A model generated the notes under the pieces. The model had not been told where the DNA came from, did no database searches, and worked only from the letters and a program-made list of their open reading frames with translations. 64,000 bases of DNA from Chordicoccus furentiruminis (GTDB taxonomy: Bacteria > Bacillota > Clostridia > Lachnospirales > Lachnospiraceae), in NCBI RefSeq assembly GCF_019355395.1, contig NZ_CP048829.1, positions 1,825,501 to 1,889,500 of the forward strand, written 5' to 3'. Of this stretch, positions 41,250-54,100 are shown one piece after another; the stretch's first letter is position 1, and every line of letters starts with the position of its first letter. Position numbers and translations under genes: made by a program.

Positions 41250-44132
41250 TTAAACCGGATCCGGCTGCCCGGATGCGGCGTCTTGCCCGCTCTCGTCCGG
41301 CGTGTCAAAGGAAACCGGGTTCGCGATGCCGTAGCTCGAGGTCGCGAAGACGTATGTGATTCGTTCTCCGTTTTCTGTGAGACGGGCGAGCTGTCCGTGA
41401 AGTTCTCTGCCATCGAGTCGGTACGGGAAATCAAGGACACCCGGTCTTAAGGCCGCCTGCTTCATGAAGGACAGGAACAAGCCGTGAACCGCTGTGCCGT
41501 CAGCCAGTTCCTGATAGAGATTCGGCTGTCTGAGATACGGCTCGAAAAGGGTAAGCATTTCCTGGGTGGCACGCATGAAAAAGATATGATCCTGATTTCT
41601 TTCCAGGACGGCTTTGGCAAACACCAGTTTCGGCTGGCCGGGTGCGTAAAATCCGGGTTCGATCGGAATGGACAGATTGATGTTGGCTGCCGGACGGTAG
41701 AAGACGACATCGTCCCTGTCCGTGATTTCTCTTACAAAGCGGCTCTTCATCAATTCATCAAGCGGAAGCGGCCGGCTGAAAAGGAATCCCTGAATGAAAT
41801 TGACGCCCCACTGTTTCGCGTACCAGAACTGCTCCGGATCCTCCACGCCCTCCGCGATCATCAGACATCCGGTACGGTGACACATTTCCACGATGGAGCG
41901 GATGATGATGTGGGATTTGTCGTTGTCCCAGAAATGTGTGAGGAAGGACTGGTCCAGCTTGACGCCGCTGACACTGTAGTCCTGCAATGCGTGCAGAGAG
42001 GACTCGCCTGTACCGAAGTCATCCAGCCAGAAGCGGTATCCGTTTCGCAGCAGATGTGCGACGCCATTCCGGATGCGGATGCCGCTGTCGATGGCGGATT
42101 CCGTGATCTCGAACTGGATCAGATCCTTCGCGAAGCCGTACGGGGCGAGAATACGGTCAATTTCTGCCGGCATATCCGTCATCCCGAAGTCCGTCCGTGA
42201 GAGATTGACAGTGATGAACAGATCGTTCGAGATGAGCGCTCGGTTGCGGCTCAGATCTTCACAAACCCGTTTCAGCATATGCAGATCCAGTTTGTATGAT
42301 TCCTTCTGCTTTTCGAGGGCAGGGATGAAGTCAGCAGGAGAAATGGCACCCTTTTCCGGGTCATTCCACCGCGCCAGCGCCTCGAAACCGCAGGTTTTCC
42401 GGCTCAGCGACCCGATGAACGGCTGGTAGAAGGGAACGATCAGGCCTTTTTCCAGCGCTTCATCCAGATGATTCCGGACGAAGGTATCCCATTTCTGGCC
42501 TTCCGCCATCCGTGCGTCGTACAGACAGATGCTGCCGAACGCCGTTGCTTCAGTACAGCTGCATGCATACTTCGCATTGTAGAATGCCGTCATAAAGCCG
42601 GTCTTGTGATCTCCGGCAGGACAGCGGAAGATGCCGGTCCGGAACTGAATGATGTAGGAAGGGATCAGTTTTGCGGCATCGTGCTGAACGGCAGTGAGGC
42701 GGGACTCGATCTCTGCCTCCGGGAGCGTGGAGAGAAGGACGAAGTGATCGCTGTCCGGGTTCGCGAGATCTTCACGCGGAAAGCGCTTCAGAAGCTCTTC
42801 CGACATCCGCTCAAGGAGCCAGCTGCCTTTCCGATATCCGAACCGCTCGTTCAGTTCCGTAAAGTGACAGAGATCCAGAAAGGCGACGGCCCGCTCCTCT
42901 TCCGCGTGAGCCTGAAACCGGGGCTCCAGCGAACTGAATGAGGGCAGCGTTTCCAGTGCGGCGGTGGAGCGGCCGGCGGTTTTCCGGCTCATCTTCATCC
43001 GGCCGCCCGCGAGACGCTGGCCGTCCGGATGATTCTTGACCTGATAGAGCCAGGTGTCGGCAATCTGGATGCAGCTCCGCAGATCCGCCTCGTTCAGAGG
43101 GAAGCCGCAGCAGTATCCGATGCTCATTCCGACGCGGATTTCCGGATCGCTTTCTTTTGAGAGCCGCTGCATTTCTTCCAGCTTGCGGCGGAACCCGTCT
43201 GTGTCATGAGTGATGGAAATGATCATCATCTCGTCGCCGCCGTACCGGTAGCAGCGGTCCTCCGGCTGGCTGAAGACGGTCATCATATTCCGGCCGATAA
43301 AGCTGAGAACCCGGTCTCCGTATACATGGCCGTAGGTGTCGTTGATGTGCTTGAAGGAATCGATGTCGAGGAGGGCGAGACAGATCTCCTTTGACAGAAA
43401 TTCCGGAAAGTCATTCCGCAGAGCCGTCCGGTTCAGAAGACCGGTCAGGCCGTCCCGGCGCACCTCTCCGGTGAGCGTCTTCTCGTGCTGCATCAGGTGA
43501 ATCCGCACGGATTCATAGCGGACATAAGAGTTCCACCGGAGCTGGCAGACGGCGATGCAGAACAGATGGAAGGCGGTCAGATCGGTCCAGTCCTGCCAGG
43601 CGGTCGGTCGGCTGATCAGAGAGAAGACAACCGTCAGAGCCCCGATGTTGACGGAGGCGTTCAGTATCGTCTCCTTGAAATCATACAGCGGAAGCAGATA
43701 GATGATCATGGAGATCAGGATATATTCGAAAAAAAAGCTGCTCCCTTTTTCCGTGCTGAAGAACGTGAAGCTGGCGAGGATCATGCCGGTCACGCGGTAT
43801 GACCGCAGCAGCAAAGCGTATTTTCGGATGGTTTTCGAACCTTTGTTATACCGCGCCGTCGCCGCCGCGATGAGGAACGCGAAAACCAGGTTGCAGATAA
43901 GCAGCAATGCGTAGACAAAGGTCGCGTTGATCTGGGGCAGAACCTGCCCTCTCTCATGCGGCGCGTAGACCTGAATCAGTCCGATCGTGGACAGAAAGAT
44001 GAAAAGCAGTGCCGCGCTGAAGCAGAAATACAGATTGCGGTGCGTCCATTCGTCGATGAAGGAAGGTTCCTGATTTAATTCCTTATCGTTCTCATGAAAA
44101 ATGAAACCTGTTCCCTCAAACAGTTTTTTCAT
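41250..44132 (-). CDS. Membrane GGDEF-(degenerate GGDEF)-EAL protein
   Basis: The 960-residue protein has six or more N-terminal membrane segments (residues ~35-205). A GGDEF domain follows with DGLTGLLNRTAL, the metal-binding LLDIDSFKHINDTYGH and signature RYGGDEMMI. Next is a second GGDEF-like domain whose signature is NPDSDHFVLL, lacking the catalytic residues. Then comes an EAL domain with GFEALARWND, FEITESAI, WLDDFGTGESSL, VKLDQSF and AEGVEDPEQ, all the main metal/catalytic residues. It ends in a ~130-residue tail. It should make and/or break c-di-GMP at the membrane. It is transcribed opposite to all neighbours and has its own -10-like box. Confidence 0.92.
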   Translation of the reverse strand: MKKLFEGTGFIFHENDKELNQEPSFIDEWTHRNLYFCFSAALLFIFLSTIGLIQVYAPHERGQVLPQINATFVYALLLICNLVFAFLIAAATARYNKGSKTIRKYALLLRSYRVTGMILASFTFFSTEKGSSFFFEYILISMIIYLLPLYDFKETILNASVNIGALTVVFSLISRPTAWQDWTDLTAFHLFCIAVCQLRWNSYVRYESVRIHLMQHEKTLTGEVRRDGLTGLLNRTALRNDFPEFLSKEICLALLDIDSFKHINDTYGHVYGDRVLSFIGRNMMTVFSQPEDRCYRYGGDEMMIISITHDTDGFRRKLEEMQRLSKESDPEIRVGMSIGYCCGFPLNEADLRSCIQIADTWLYQVKNHPDGQRLAGGRMKMSRKTAGRSTAALETLPSFSSLEPRFQAHAEEERAVAFLDLCHFTELNERFGYRKGSWLLERMSEELLKRFPREDLANPDSDHFVLLSTLPEAEIESRLTAVQHDAAKLIPSYIIQFRTGIFRCPAGDHKTGFMTAFYNAKYACSCTEATAFGSICLYDARMAEGQKWDTFVRNHLDEALEKGLIVPFYQPFIGSLSRKTCGFEALARWNDPEKGAISPADFIPALEKQKESYKLDLHMLKRVCEDLSRNRALISNDLFITVNLSRTDFGMTDMPAEIDRILAPYGFAKDLIQFEITESAIDSGIRIRNGVAHLLRNGYRFWLDDFGTGESSLHALQDYSVSGVKLDQSFLTHFWDNDKSHIIIRSIVEMCHRTGCLMIAEGVEDPEQFWYAKQWGVNFIQGFLFSRPLPLDELMKSRFVREITDRDDVVFYRPAANINLSIPIEPGFYAPGQPKLVFAKAVLERNQDHIFFMRATQEMLTLFEPYLRQPNLYQELADGTAVHGLFLSFMKQAALRPGVLDFPYRLDGRELHGQLARLTENGERITYVFATSSYGIANPVSFDTPDESGQDAASGQPDPV

Positions 44133-44185
44133 ATGATCATATCTCCTGCTGCAAAACGTAGGAGCCGGGAACGGCTCCGCTGGTT

Positions 44186-44191
44186 ATTATA
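44186..44191 (-). promoter_or_regulatory. Possible -10 box for the GGDEF/EAL gene
   Basis: TATAAT on the minus strand, 53 bp before the gene start. The leader contains a stable hairpin, GGAGCCG-GGAA-CGGCTCC, at 44161-44177. The -35 is not clear. Confidence 0.4.
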
Positions 44192-44293
44192 CTCCAGATG
44201 ACAAGTCTGCGGAGAAATGAAATGGAGAAGAATCTCCGCGTGATCTGTTCGTGGAAGAACTGATTTTACGCGCACGAAAAATATCCGGAAAAA

Positions 44294-44320
44294 TTAGCAC
44301 TCTAACCTTGACAGTGCTAA
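44294..44320. promoter_or_regulatory. CIRCE operator (HrcA-binding) of clpB
   Basis: TTAGCACTC, 9-bp spacer, CAGTGCTAA. It matches the CIRCE consensus (TTAGCACTC-N9-GAGTGCTAA) with one mismatch and overlaps the -35 box, so HrcA should repress clpB without heat stress. Confidence 0.93.
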
Positions 44321-44336
44321 TCCCCGGTGCTATAGT
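44308..44336 (+). promoter_or_regulatory. Sigma-A promoter of clpB
   Basis: TTGACA (44308-44313), 17 bp, TATAGT (44331-44336). The -35 box lies inside the CIRCE dyad. Confidence 0.9.
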
Positions 44337-44418
44337 GGTGCCAGTGTGATAGAGATGATAGAACACACCATGAATTCATGAATTGAATACAGCCCGCGAA
44401 AGAGGGGAGGCGTTACAT

Positions 44419-47022
<2,604 letters not shown>

Positions 47023-47055
47023 TGATTTTCCGAACAGGCAGCCGACAGGCGATAA

Positions 47056-47091
47056 GGGGCCGGACCGCATCGAAAGGTGCGGTCCGGCCCC
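47056..47091 (+). terminator. Strong hairpin downstream of clpB
   Basis: GGGGCCGGACCGCA pairs perfectly with TGCGGTCCGGCCCC over 14 bp with an 8-nt loop. The T-tract is poor (CTGTCTGCGTC), so it may be an RNA-stabilising hairpin as well as a terminator. Confidence 0.55.
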
Positions 47092-47166
47092 CTGTCTGCG
47101 TCTTGGGGATTTGCACTTAAGGGGACGGCTCCGCAGAATACCGGTGCGCGCCGGCCCGATCTGCCT

Positions 47167-47172
47167 TATAAT
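47167..47172 (+). promoter_or_regulatory. Possible -10 box for nadE
   Basis: A consensus TATAAT lies 47 bp before the nadE start in a 196-bp gap. No good -35 box lies 16-18 bp upstream. Confidence 0.4.
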
Positions 47173-47218
47173 GATGACGTCACGTAAGCAAAAGAACAGA
47201 GACAGTGAGGAGAACGGC

Positions 47219-49381
47219 ATGAAAGACGGATTTGTGCGCGTCGCGGCGGTGACCCCGACGGTGACGGTTGCGGACTGCATTTCCAACAGAATGGAGATCG
47301 AGCGGAGGATCCGCCAGCTGAAGGAAGCGGACCCGAAGGTAATCGTGTTTCCGGAGCTTTGCCTCACGGGGTACGAGTGCCGCGACCTGTTCTGGCAGTC
47401 GGAGCTGCTGCGTTCGGCGATGGAGCAGCTCGCGATTCTCGCGGAGCATACCGCGGACGTGGACGCGCTGCTGTTCGTCGGGCTGCCGGTGGAGGCGTGC
47501 GGCAAGCTGTACAACTGCGCCGCGGCGCTTTGCCACGGCCGGATCCTCGGCTTCGTCCCGAAAACGAATCTGCCTTCCTACGATGAGTTCTATGAGGCGC
47601 GGAATTTCGAGCCGGCGCCGGAACGAACCGTAACGGTGCGGGCGGCCGGCCGTGAGGTGCCGCTGGGAACCCGTCTGCTGTTTCAGGCGACGTCGATGCC
47701 GCGGCTGATCGTCGGAGCGGAGATATGCGAGGACCTCTGGGTGCCGTGTCCTCCCTCCGTCAGCCATATCCGCGCCGGCGCCACCGTCATCGTGAACCTC
47801 TCCGCGTCGGACGAGCTGGTGGGCAAGGACAGCTACCGCCGGACGCTCGTCAAAAGCCACTCGGGAAGCTGCATCTGCGGCTACATCTACGCGACGGCGG
47901 GCGAAGGGGAGTCCTCGACGGACCTCGTCTTCGGCGGACAGAACATGATCGCGGAGAACGGCACGCTGCTGGCTGAGGCGAAGCTGTTCGCCAATGAGAC
48001 GGTCTGCGCGGATCTCGATGTCGATCGCCTCGTCTCCGAACGCCGGCGGATGACCTCGTTCCCGGCACAGTATATCCGGGAAGCGGAGCCGTATACGGTG
48101 ATTCCGTTTCAGATCCAGCTCCGCGAAACGGCTCTGATCCGTGCCTTTGATCCGCATCCGTTCGTGCCTTCCTCGAAGGAGGACCGCGACCGCCGCTGTG
48201 AGGAGATCCTGATGATTCAGGCGATGGGACTTAAAAAACGGCTGGCGCACACCCACGCGAAGACGGCGGTGATCGGCATTTCCGGCGGACTGGATTCGAC
48301 GCTGGCGCTGCTGGTGACAGCCCGGGCCTTCGATCTGCTGGGCCTTCCGCGGTCGCAGATCCTCTCCGTGACGATGCCCTGCTTCGGAACCACGGACCGC
48401 ACGTATCGCAACGCCGTGACCCTCACCGGCAATCTCGGCGCGACGCTTCGGGAAGTGAATCTCCGGGAGGCGGTGCTGCGGCATTTCGGGGATATCGGCC
48501 AGGACCCGGAGGTTCATGATGTGACGTATGAGAACGGCCAGGCCCGGGAGCGCACCCAGGTTCTGATGGATCTCGCCAACCAGTCAGGCGGCCTTGTGAT
48601 CGGCACCGGCGATCTGTCGGAGCTGGCGCTGGGATGGGCGACCTACAACGGCGACCATATGTCGATGTACGCGGTGAACGCTTCGGTGCCGAAGACACTG
48701 GTGCGTCATCTGGTCCGCTACTACGCGGATACCTGCGGGGATGCGACGCTGCGCCGGACGCTGCTGGATATTCTCGCGACGCCGGTGTCGCCGGAGCTGC
48801 TCCCGCCGTCGGAGGGCGAGATCGCCCAGAAGACCGAGGATCTCGTGGGGCCCTACGAGCTTCACGATTTCTTCCTCTATTACATGCTCCGGCTGGGATT
48901 CCCGCCGGCCAAGATCTACCGGATCGCGGCGGCGGTGTTTGCGGACGGGAACAGTCACGCGGGAGCCGGTTCGGAAGGAGAGGCGGAGGAGCCGGTCTCT
49001 GGGAGCGCTGCTGCGGGTATGACGGAGGATGACACGGACGGAACATCTGGTGATGGCGCTGCGGCCGGCGGGACGGCGCCTCATTCGGACGGAACGGCGC
49101 CTCATTCGGACGGAACGTCCGGGAATAGCGCCGCGGCCGGCGATGCGGAGGACGATCCGGACCACACGCTGGGCGCCGGCCATTACGACCGCGCCACGAT
49201 TCTCAGATGGCTGAAGATATTCTACCGCCGGTTCTTCGCCCAGCAGTTCAAGCGGAGCTGTCTGCCGGACGGTCCGAAGGTCGGTACGGTCGCCGTCTCG
49301 CCCAGAGGCAATCTGCGGATGCCCTCCGACGCGTCGGCGCGGATCTGGCTTGAGGAGCTGGAGAAACTGGGGGAGGCGTGA
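47219..49381 (+). CDS. nadE: Glutamine-dependent NAD+ synthetase with a low-complexity insertion
   Basis: The 720-residue enzyme joins a nitrilase-type glutaminase to an NAD synthetase. The glutaminase triad is Glu in VFPELCLTGYE, Lys in GFVPKTNLPSYDEF and Cys in GAEICEDLWVP. The synthetase P-loop is IGISGGLDSTLALL near residue 357, followed by GTGDLSELALGWATYNGDHM. It converts nicotinate adenine dinucleotide to NAD with ammonia from glutamine. Between FPPAKIYRIAAAVF (residue ~570) and HYDRATILRWLKIFYRRFFAQQ (~650), where the family normally has a short loop, lie about 70 Gly/Ala/Ser/Asp/Glu-rich residues. The extended frame opens at 47111; ATG 47219 with GAGGAG six bases upstream is chosen. 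Confidence 0.95.
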   Translation: MKDGFVRVAAVTPTVTVADCISNRMEIERRIRQLKEADPKVIVFPELCLTGYECRDLFWQSELLRSAMEQLAILAEHTADVDALLFVGLPVEACGKLYNCAAALCHGRILGFVPKTNLPSYDEFYEARNFEPAPERTVTVRAAGREVPLGTRLLFQATSMPRLIVGAEICEDLWVPCPPSVSHIRAGATVIVNLSASDELVGKDSYRRTLVKSHSGSCICGYIYATAGEGESSTDLVFGGQNMIAENGTLLAEAKLFANETVCADLDVDRLVSERRRMTSFPAQYIREAEPYTVIPFQIQLRETALIRAFDPHPFVPSSKEDRDRRCEEILMIQAMGLKKRLAHTHAKTAVIGISGGLDSTLALLVTARAFDLLGLPRSQILSVTMPCFGTTDRTYRNAVTLTGNLGATLREVNLREAVLRHFGDIGQDPEVHDVTYENGQARERTQVLMDLANQSGGLVIGTGDLSELALGWATYNGDHMSMYAVNASVPKTLVRHLVRYYADTCGDATLRRTLLDILATPVSPELLPPSEGEIAQKTEDLVGPYELHDFFLYYMLRLGFPPAKIYRIAAAVFADGNSHAGAGSEGEAEEPVSGSAAAGMTEDDTDGTSGDGAAAGGTAPHSDGTAPHSDGTSGNSAAAGDAEDDPDHTLGAGHYDRATILRWLKIFYRRFFAQQFKRSCLPDGPKVGTVAVSPRGNLRMPSDASARIWLEELEKLGEA
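49070..49111 (+). repeat. 21-bp tandem repeat inside the nadE insertion
   Basis: Two copies (49070-49090, 49091-49111) differing at one base encode GTAPHSD twice, followed by GTSG. Replication slippage in low-complexity coding DNA is the likely origin. Confidence 0.85.
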
Positions 49382-49531
49382 TTACCCGGTTCATCTCATT
49401 GCGGTACGTTGGAAAAGGAGATCTGCGGTCAGACTGAGGCCAACGGCCTGCCTTGACGGATCACCGTGATAAACATAATATCGCAATATACGAAATTGTG
49501 AAACTGCGAAACTGCGAAAGGAGGGATGGAA

Positions 49532-50620
49532 ATGGTGATTCTGGATGTCAGACTGAAAAAGATCTATGGGTTTGATGAATTTCATATGAATTTTTCTTAT
49601 CCAAGAAAACTGTCCGCCTCCCTTTTAGGCAATGAAACACTGGAAGGCCGCAGCCGTTTCCGCTATAAAAAGGCGGTGATTCTGATGGGCACCAATGCGA
49701 CGGGAAAAACAAGTCTCGGAAAAGCGCTCCTGAAAATATTCAGTTCGATAAGAGAAGCGAATGAAGCGATTTTGCGGGATCTGCCGTCAGGCGATACTCC
49801 GGCGGAATTTCAGGTCGATTTTGTGAATGAAGGGTATGTACTCCATCGTTTTTCAGGGATCATTGAAAAAGATAATGTCAATATCCGTTATTTTGCCGCG
49901 GACATCGAAGAAATGGATTCTTATGAAATGACTGTGCTGAAGCTGGAGGAAAAGACGGCGGAAATTAACGGGAGCCTGAAGGAATTGCGGAAGACTGTCG
50001 GTACGCTTCGTTATCGTTTCGCTTATCCTGAAATTGAAAAATCACTTCGCGTGAAAGAGATTGGTCAGGAGGAAATGCTCAGGACACTCCGGGCGGTAAT
50101 CGGAACTCTTGACCCGACGCTGACCGATGTGTCGATTGCGAAAGATCTGAAGGATTCCTTTGTGATCCGGCGGCGTGGTGAAGAAATCATTATTCAGGAC
50201 GGCAATCTTCTGAACCGTGACCTTCTGTCAAGCGGAACAGCGGAAGGAATTGACGTCGCGGTTTTTCTTGCCGCGATGCTGTCACAGATCGAAGGCTTTT
50301 ACTACTGCGATGAGCATTTTTCCTACATTGAAAGCGCGATAGAAAAAAGAATTTTCGGACTTATGGTGGAACGGCTGAAGGGGAACGGGCAGCTGATCTT
50401 TACCACGCACAACACGGATATGCTGACCCTGAATCTTCCGAAACACAGCTTTGCTTTCCTGCGCAAGGAAATTGATGCAGAAAAGTACATTGTATCGGTC
50501 ACGTTTGCATCCGATATTCTGAAACGGAACACAGACTCGGTAAAATGCGCGATGGAGAATGACGCGTTTGAATCGCTTCCGGATGACTCCCTCCTTGACG
50601 AGCTGGAGGTGGCGGATTGA
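49532..50620 (+). CDS. AAA/ABC-type ATPase of a two-gene putative defence pair
   Basis: The 362-residue protein is an SMC/OLD-like ATPase: Walker A LMGTNATGKTSLGKAL near residue 55, a helical insert rich in Glu/Lys (~130-185), signature LLSSGTAEGIDVAVFLAAML near 235, Walker B-like GFYYCDEHFSYIES near 257, and H-loop IFTTHNTDMLTL near 291. It belongs broadly to the AAA15/AAA21 ATPases found in OLD, PARIS, AbiL/RloA and similar phage-defence systems; I cannot name the subfamily. The ATG at 49526 abuts its ribosome site, so ATG 49532 is better. It overlaps the next gene by 1-4 bp. The pair is clearly AT-richer than flanking nadE and mannosidase, a sign of acquisition. Confidence 0.75.
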   Translation: MVILDVRLKKIYGFDEFHMNFSYPRKLSASLLGNETLEGRSRFRYKKAVILMGTNATGKTSLGKALLKIFSSIREANEAILRDLPSGDTPAEFQVDFVNEGYVLHRFSGIIEKDNVNIRYFAADIEEMDSYEMTVLKLEEKTAEINGSLKELRKTVGTLRYRFAYPEIEKSLRVKEIGQEEMLRTLRAVIGTLDPTLTDVSIAKDLKDSFVIRRRGEEIIIQDGNLLNRDLLSSGTAEGIDVAVFLAAMLSQIEGFYYCDEHFSYIESAIEKRIFGLMVERLKGNGQLIFTTHNTDMLTLNLPKHSFAFLRKEIDAEKYIVSVTFASDILKRNTDSVKCAMENDAFESLPDDSLLDELEVAD

Positions 50621-51129
50621 TGATAAATCGAAAGTGCTGCTATTTTACAGAAGGGCAGTGCGAAGAAAGACTGGTCAGGGCGCTGAAATTAAAACCGGCG
50701 TTATTGATCCCCGGAAAAGTTAAAACATTCAATGTTGTACAAAACGTACTTCCGATTTCGATACTGATGACAATCGAACCGGGAAGTATGGTCGTTCTGG
50801 TTTTTGATACGGATAAGGAAGAGATAAGTCATTTGAAACGAAATATTGAACTGTTGAAAAAGCGGTGTCTCGACGTCGAGGTTCTGACTGTTTTGCAGGT
50901 GCTTAACTTTGAGGATGAAATGGAACGGGCAACCGATGTGCTGCGAGCCGGGCAATTGACTAAGAGCAGAACGGCAGACGATTTTAAGAGTGCTGTCAAC
51001 AGAATGAAAGACATTGAGTTTCGACGAGCATTAATGCGGCATAAATTGAACATGTCTGATTTGTGGGCGAAGGAGCCGCCGAAATCTTTTTATTCATTTT
51101 CTCAGGATTCCGCGAAAATAAAGGGATAA
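50620..51129 (+). CDS. Small TOPRIM/RloB-like partner protein of the AAA ATPase
   Basis: The 169-residue protein has an N-terminal CCYFTEGQCEERLVRAL and, about 55 residues later, VVLVFDTDKEEISHLK. The E-G-x-x-x-E plus D-x-D-x-E spacing is that of a minimal TOPRIM fold, the metal-dependent nuclease/primase core seen in OLD and in the partner genes of PARIS and AbiL/RloAB-type systems. The C-terminal part is basic and helical. Identification is by motif only and no close family is recognised. It starts at ATG 50620 overlapping the ATPase stop, so the two proteins are made together. The low GC is shared with the ATPase. Confidence 0.6.
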   Translation: MINRKCCYFTEGQCEERLVRALKLKPALLIPGKVKTFNVVQNVLPISILMTIEPGSMVVLVFDTDKEEISHLKRNIELLKKRCLDVEVLTVLQVLNFEDEMERATDVLRAGQLTKSRTADDFKSAVNRMKDIEFRRALMRHKLNMSDLWAKEPPKSFYSFSQDSAKIKG

Positions 51130-51166
51130 AACAGCAGCGACTGACAGTATAAGGAGCCCCCCGACC

Positions 51167-54100
51167 ATGCATTTCATCAAGGAACGTATCGGAAAACTGA
51201 TTGACGATCTCGGCAGACTGATTTATCCGGAGAGTGTACCGGTGGAAGAGATCCGGATCATGCACTCGACGGACGGCCGGGAGGACCCGGCGGAGCTGGA
51301 TCCGTCCGGCTGGGAGCCGTTTGAGCGGAGGAACCTCTGGGGCGGCCACCGCGAGTATTACTGGTTCGCCTTCACGGCGGAGATTCCGGAGGGCTGGGAC
51401 GGAGAGTGCGCCGTGCTCGAGGTGAAGACCGGACGGGAAGGAAGCTGGGACGCGACCAACCCGCAGTTCAGCGCGTTCATCGACGGACGGCGTGTGCAGG
51501 GGCTGGACGTGAACCACCGGGAGCTGATCCTGACGGACCGGGCGGTGCCGGGCGCGGCGTATCAGGTGCTTCTGGCGGCCTTCACCGGCGACCAGAACTT
51601 CCGTCTTGAGATGGACGTCTCGCTGAAAAGACTCGACCGGAGGACCGAGTCGTACTACTACGACCTGAAGGTGCCGTATGACACCGCCCGGCTCCTGAAA
51701 CCGGATGATCCGGCGTACATCACGATCATCCGGGAACTGAACGAGTCGCTGAACCGGCTGGATCTGCGAGAGGAGGGATCGCCGGCGTACTACCGGAGTC
51801 TCGAGGACGCCCGGTCGTATCTGAAGGAGCATTTTTACGAGGCAGCCTGCGACGGGGAGAAAGCACCGGTGATCTGCTGCGTCGGGCACACGCATATCGA
51901 TGTGGCCTGGCTCTGGACGCTTCCGGTCACCCGGGACAAGGCGGTCCGCAGCTTCTCCACGGTGCTGGAGCTGATGAAGCGGTATCCGGAATACCGCTTT
52001 ATGTCCAGCCAGCCGCAGCTCTACGCCTATGTGAAGGAGGCGGCGCCGGACGTCTACGAACAGATCCGCGAGCGCGTCCGGGAAGGACGCTGGGAAGCGG
52101 AGGGCGGCATGTGGCTGGAGGCGGACTGCAATCTGGCCTCAGGCGAGGCGCTGTCGCGGCAGTTTCTCTACGGAAAGCGTTTTTTCCGGAAGGAGTTCGG
52201 GAAGGACAGCGAGATTCTCTGGCTGCCGGACGTGTTCGGCTATTCCGCGGCGCTGCCGCAGATCATGAAACTCTGCGGCATCCGGTATTTCATGACCACG
52301 AAGATTTCGTGGAACGAGACGAACATGATGCCCGTCGATACGTTTCTCTGGGAAGGCATCGACGGCACGAGGCGGCTCACGCATTTCATCCCGACCCGCG
52401 ACTACAACCGGGCGGCGGAGGAGAACGGGACGGAGACCGAACATTTCACGACCTACAACGGCTTCCTGAATCCGTCCCAGATGAAGGGCGCGTGGGCGCG
52501 CTACAATAACAAGGACCTGAACGATGAGGTGCTCTGCAGTTTCGGCTACGGCGACGGGGGCGGCGGTCCGACCCGCGGCCAGCTTGAGAACCAGCGGAGG
52601 ATGGCGAAGGGGATTCCGGGACTTCCGCGGACGAAGATGACGACCGCGAGGGCGTTTTTCGAGGATCTCGACCGGAAGACCTCGGGATCGAAGGCTCTTC
52701 CGGTCTGGAAGGGCGAGCTGTATCTCGAGTATCACCGCGGCACATACACCACAATGGCGCGGAACAAGAAGTGGAACCGGCGCGCGGAGTTCGTGCTGCA
52801 GGACGCCGAGACGTATGCGGTGATGGCGTCGCATCTCGCGGGCGCGCCCTATCCGAAGGCGAAGCTCGACGGGGAGTGGATCACGCTGCTGCGGAATCAG
52901 TTCCACGATATTCTGCCCGGTTCCGCGATTCATGAGGTCTATGAGGACTCGAAGCGGGAGTATCTCGCGCTGTTTCAGGAGAATCGGGACATGCAGGCCG
53001 CGGCTCTTCAGCTTCTGGCGGACCGGATCAGCGCGCCGGCCGGCACGCTGGCTGTGTTCAATCCCAATTCCTTTGACGGAACGGGGATCGTGACCTTCCG
53101 GATGCCGGAGGGGACGGATGCATGTTCCGTATGGGACGGAAATCGCCGCCTTCCGGCTCAGAAAACGGAGGACGGCTGGATCTTCTGCGCGGAGAACGTG
53201 CCGCCGAAGGGATACCGGACCTTCCGGACGGAGGAGGGAACGCCGGCGGAGGACGGTTCGTCCGGGCTCGACGTCTCGGAGAGCAGGCTTGAGAACCGCT
53301 GGTTCCGGATCACGCTGAACGGGAAGGGGCAGATGGGGCAGGTCTACGACAAGCGGGCCCGGAGAAATCTGTTCCCGGAAGGAAAAGCCGGCAATGTGAT
53401 CGTCTGCTATGAGGACCGTCCTCACAACTACGACGCGTGGGACATCAACAGCTACTACACGGAAAAGTCGTGGGAGGTGGACAGCGTCACATCCGTCAGG
53501 GTGACCGAGCGCGGTCCCGTGCGGGCGACGGTCCGGATCGAGCGGCCGTTCCTCCGCTCCGTGATCGTGCAGTTTGTCTCTGTCTACGCGGACATCCCCC
53601 GGATCGATATCCGGAACGAGATCGACTGGCGGGAGCATCAGCTGCTGAAGAACCATTTCCCTGCGGATGTCCACGCCAACGAGGCGGTCTACGACATTCA
53701 GTACGGAAATGTGGTGAGAAATACAACCGACAACACGTCATGGGACTGGTCGAAGTTCGAGGTCTGCCATCACAAGTGGCTGGATGTGGCGGAGGACGAC
53801 TACGGGCTCAGCGTGCTGAATGACTGCAAGTACGGCGTCTCGGTGCGCGGGACGGATATCGGCCTCACGATGCTGAAATCGCCGCGCTATCCGAACCCGA
53901 CGGCGGACAAGGAGCACCATACCTTCACGTATTCGCTGTTTCCTCATGAGGGGACATGGAAGACGGCCGGAACGGTCAGGGAGGCCTACATGCTGAACAA
54001 CCCGATGCGGGCCGTCGTCAAGCGGACGGAGGGCGGGACGCTTCCGGACCTGCTTTCCTTCGTCCGGGTCTGCACGGAGGACGGCCGTCCGGCTGAGAAT

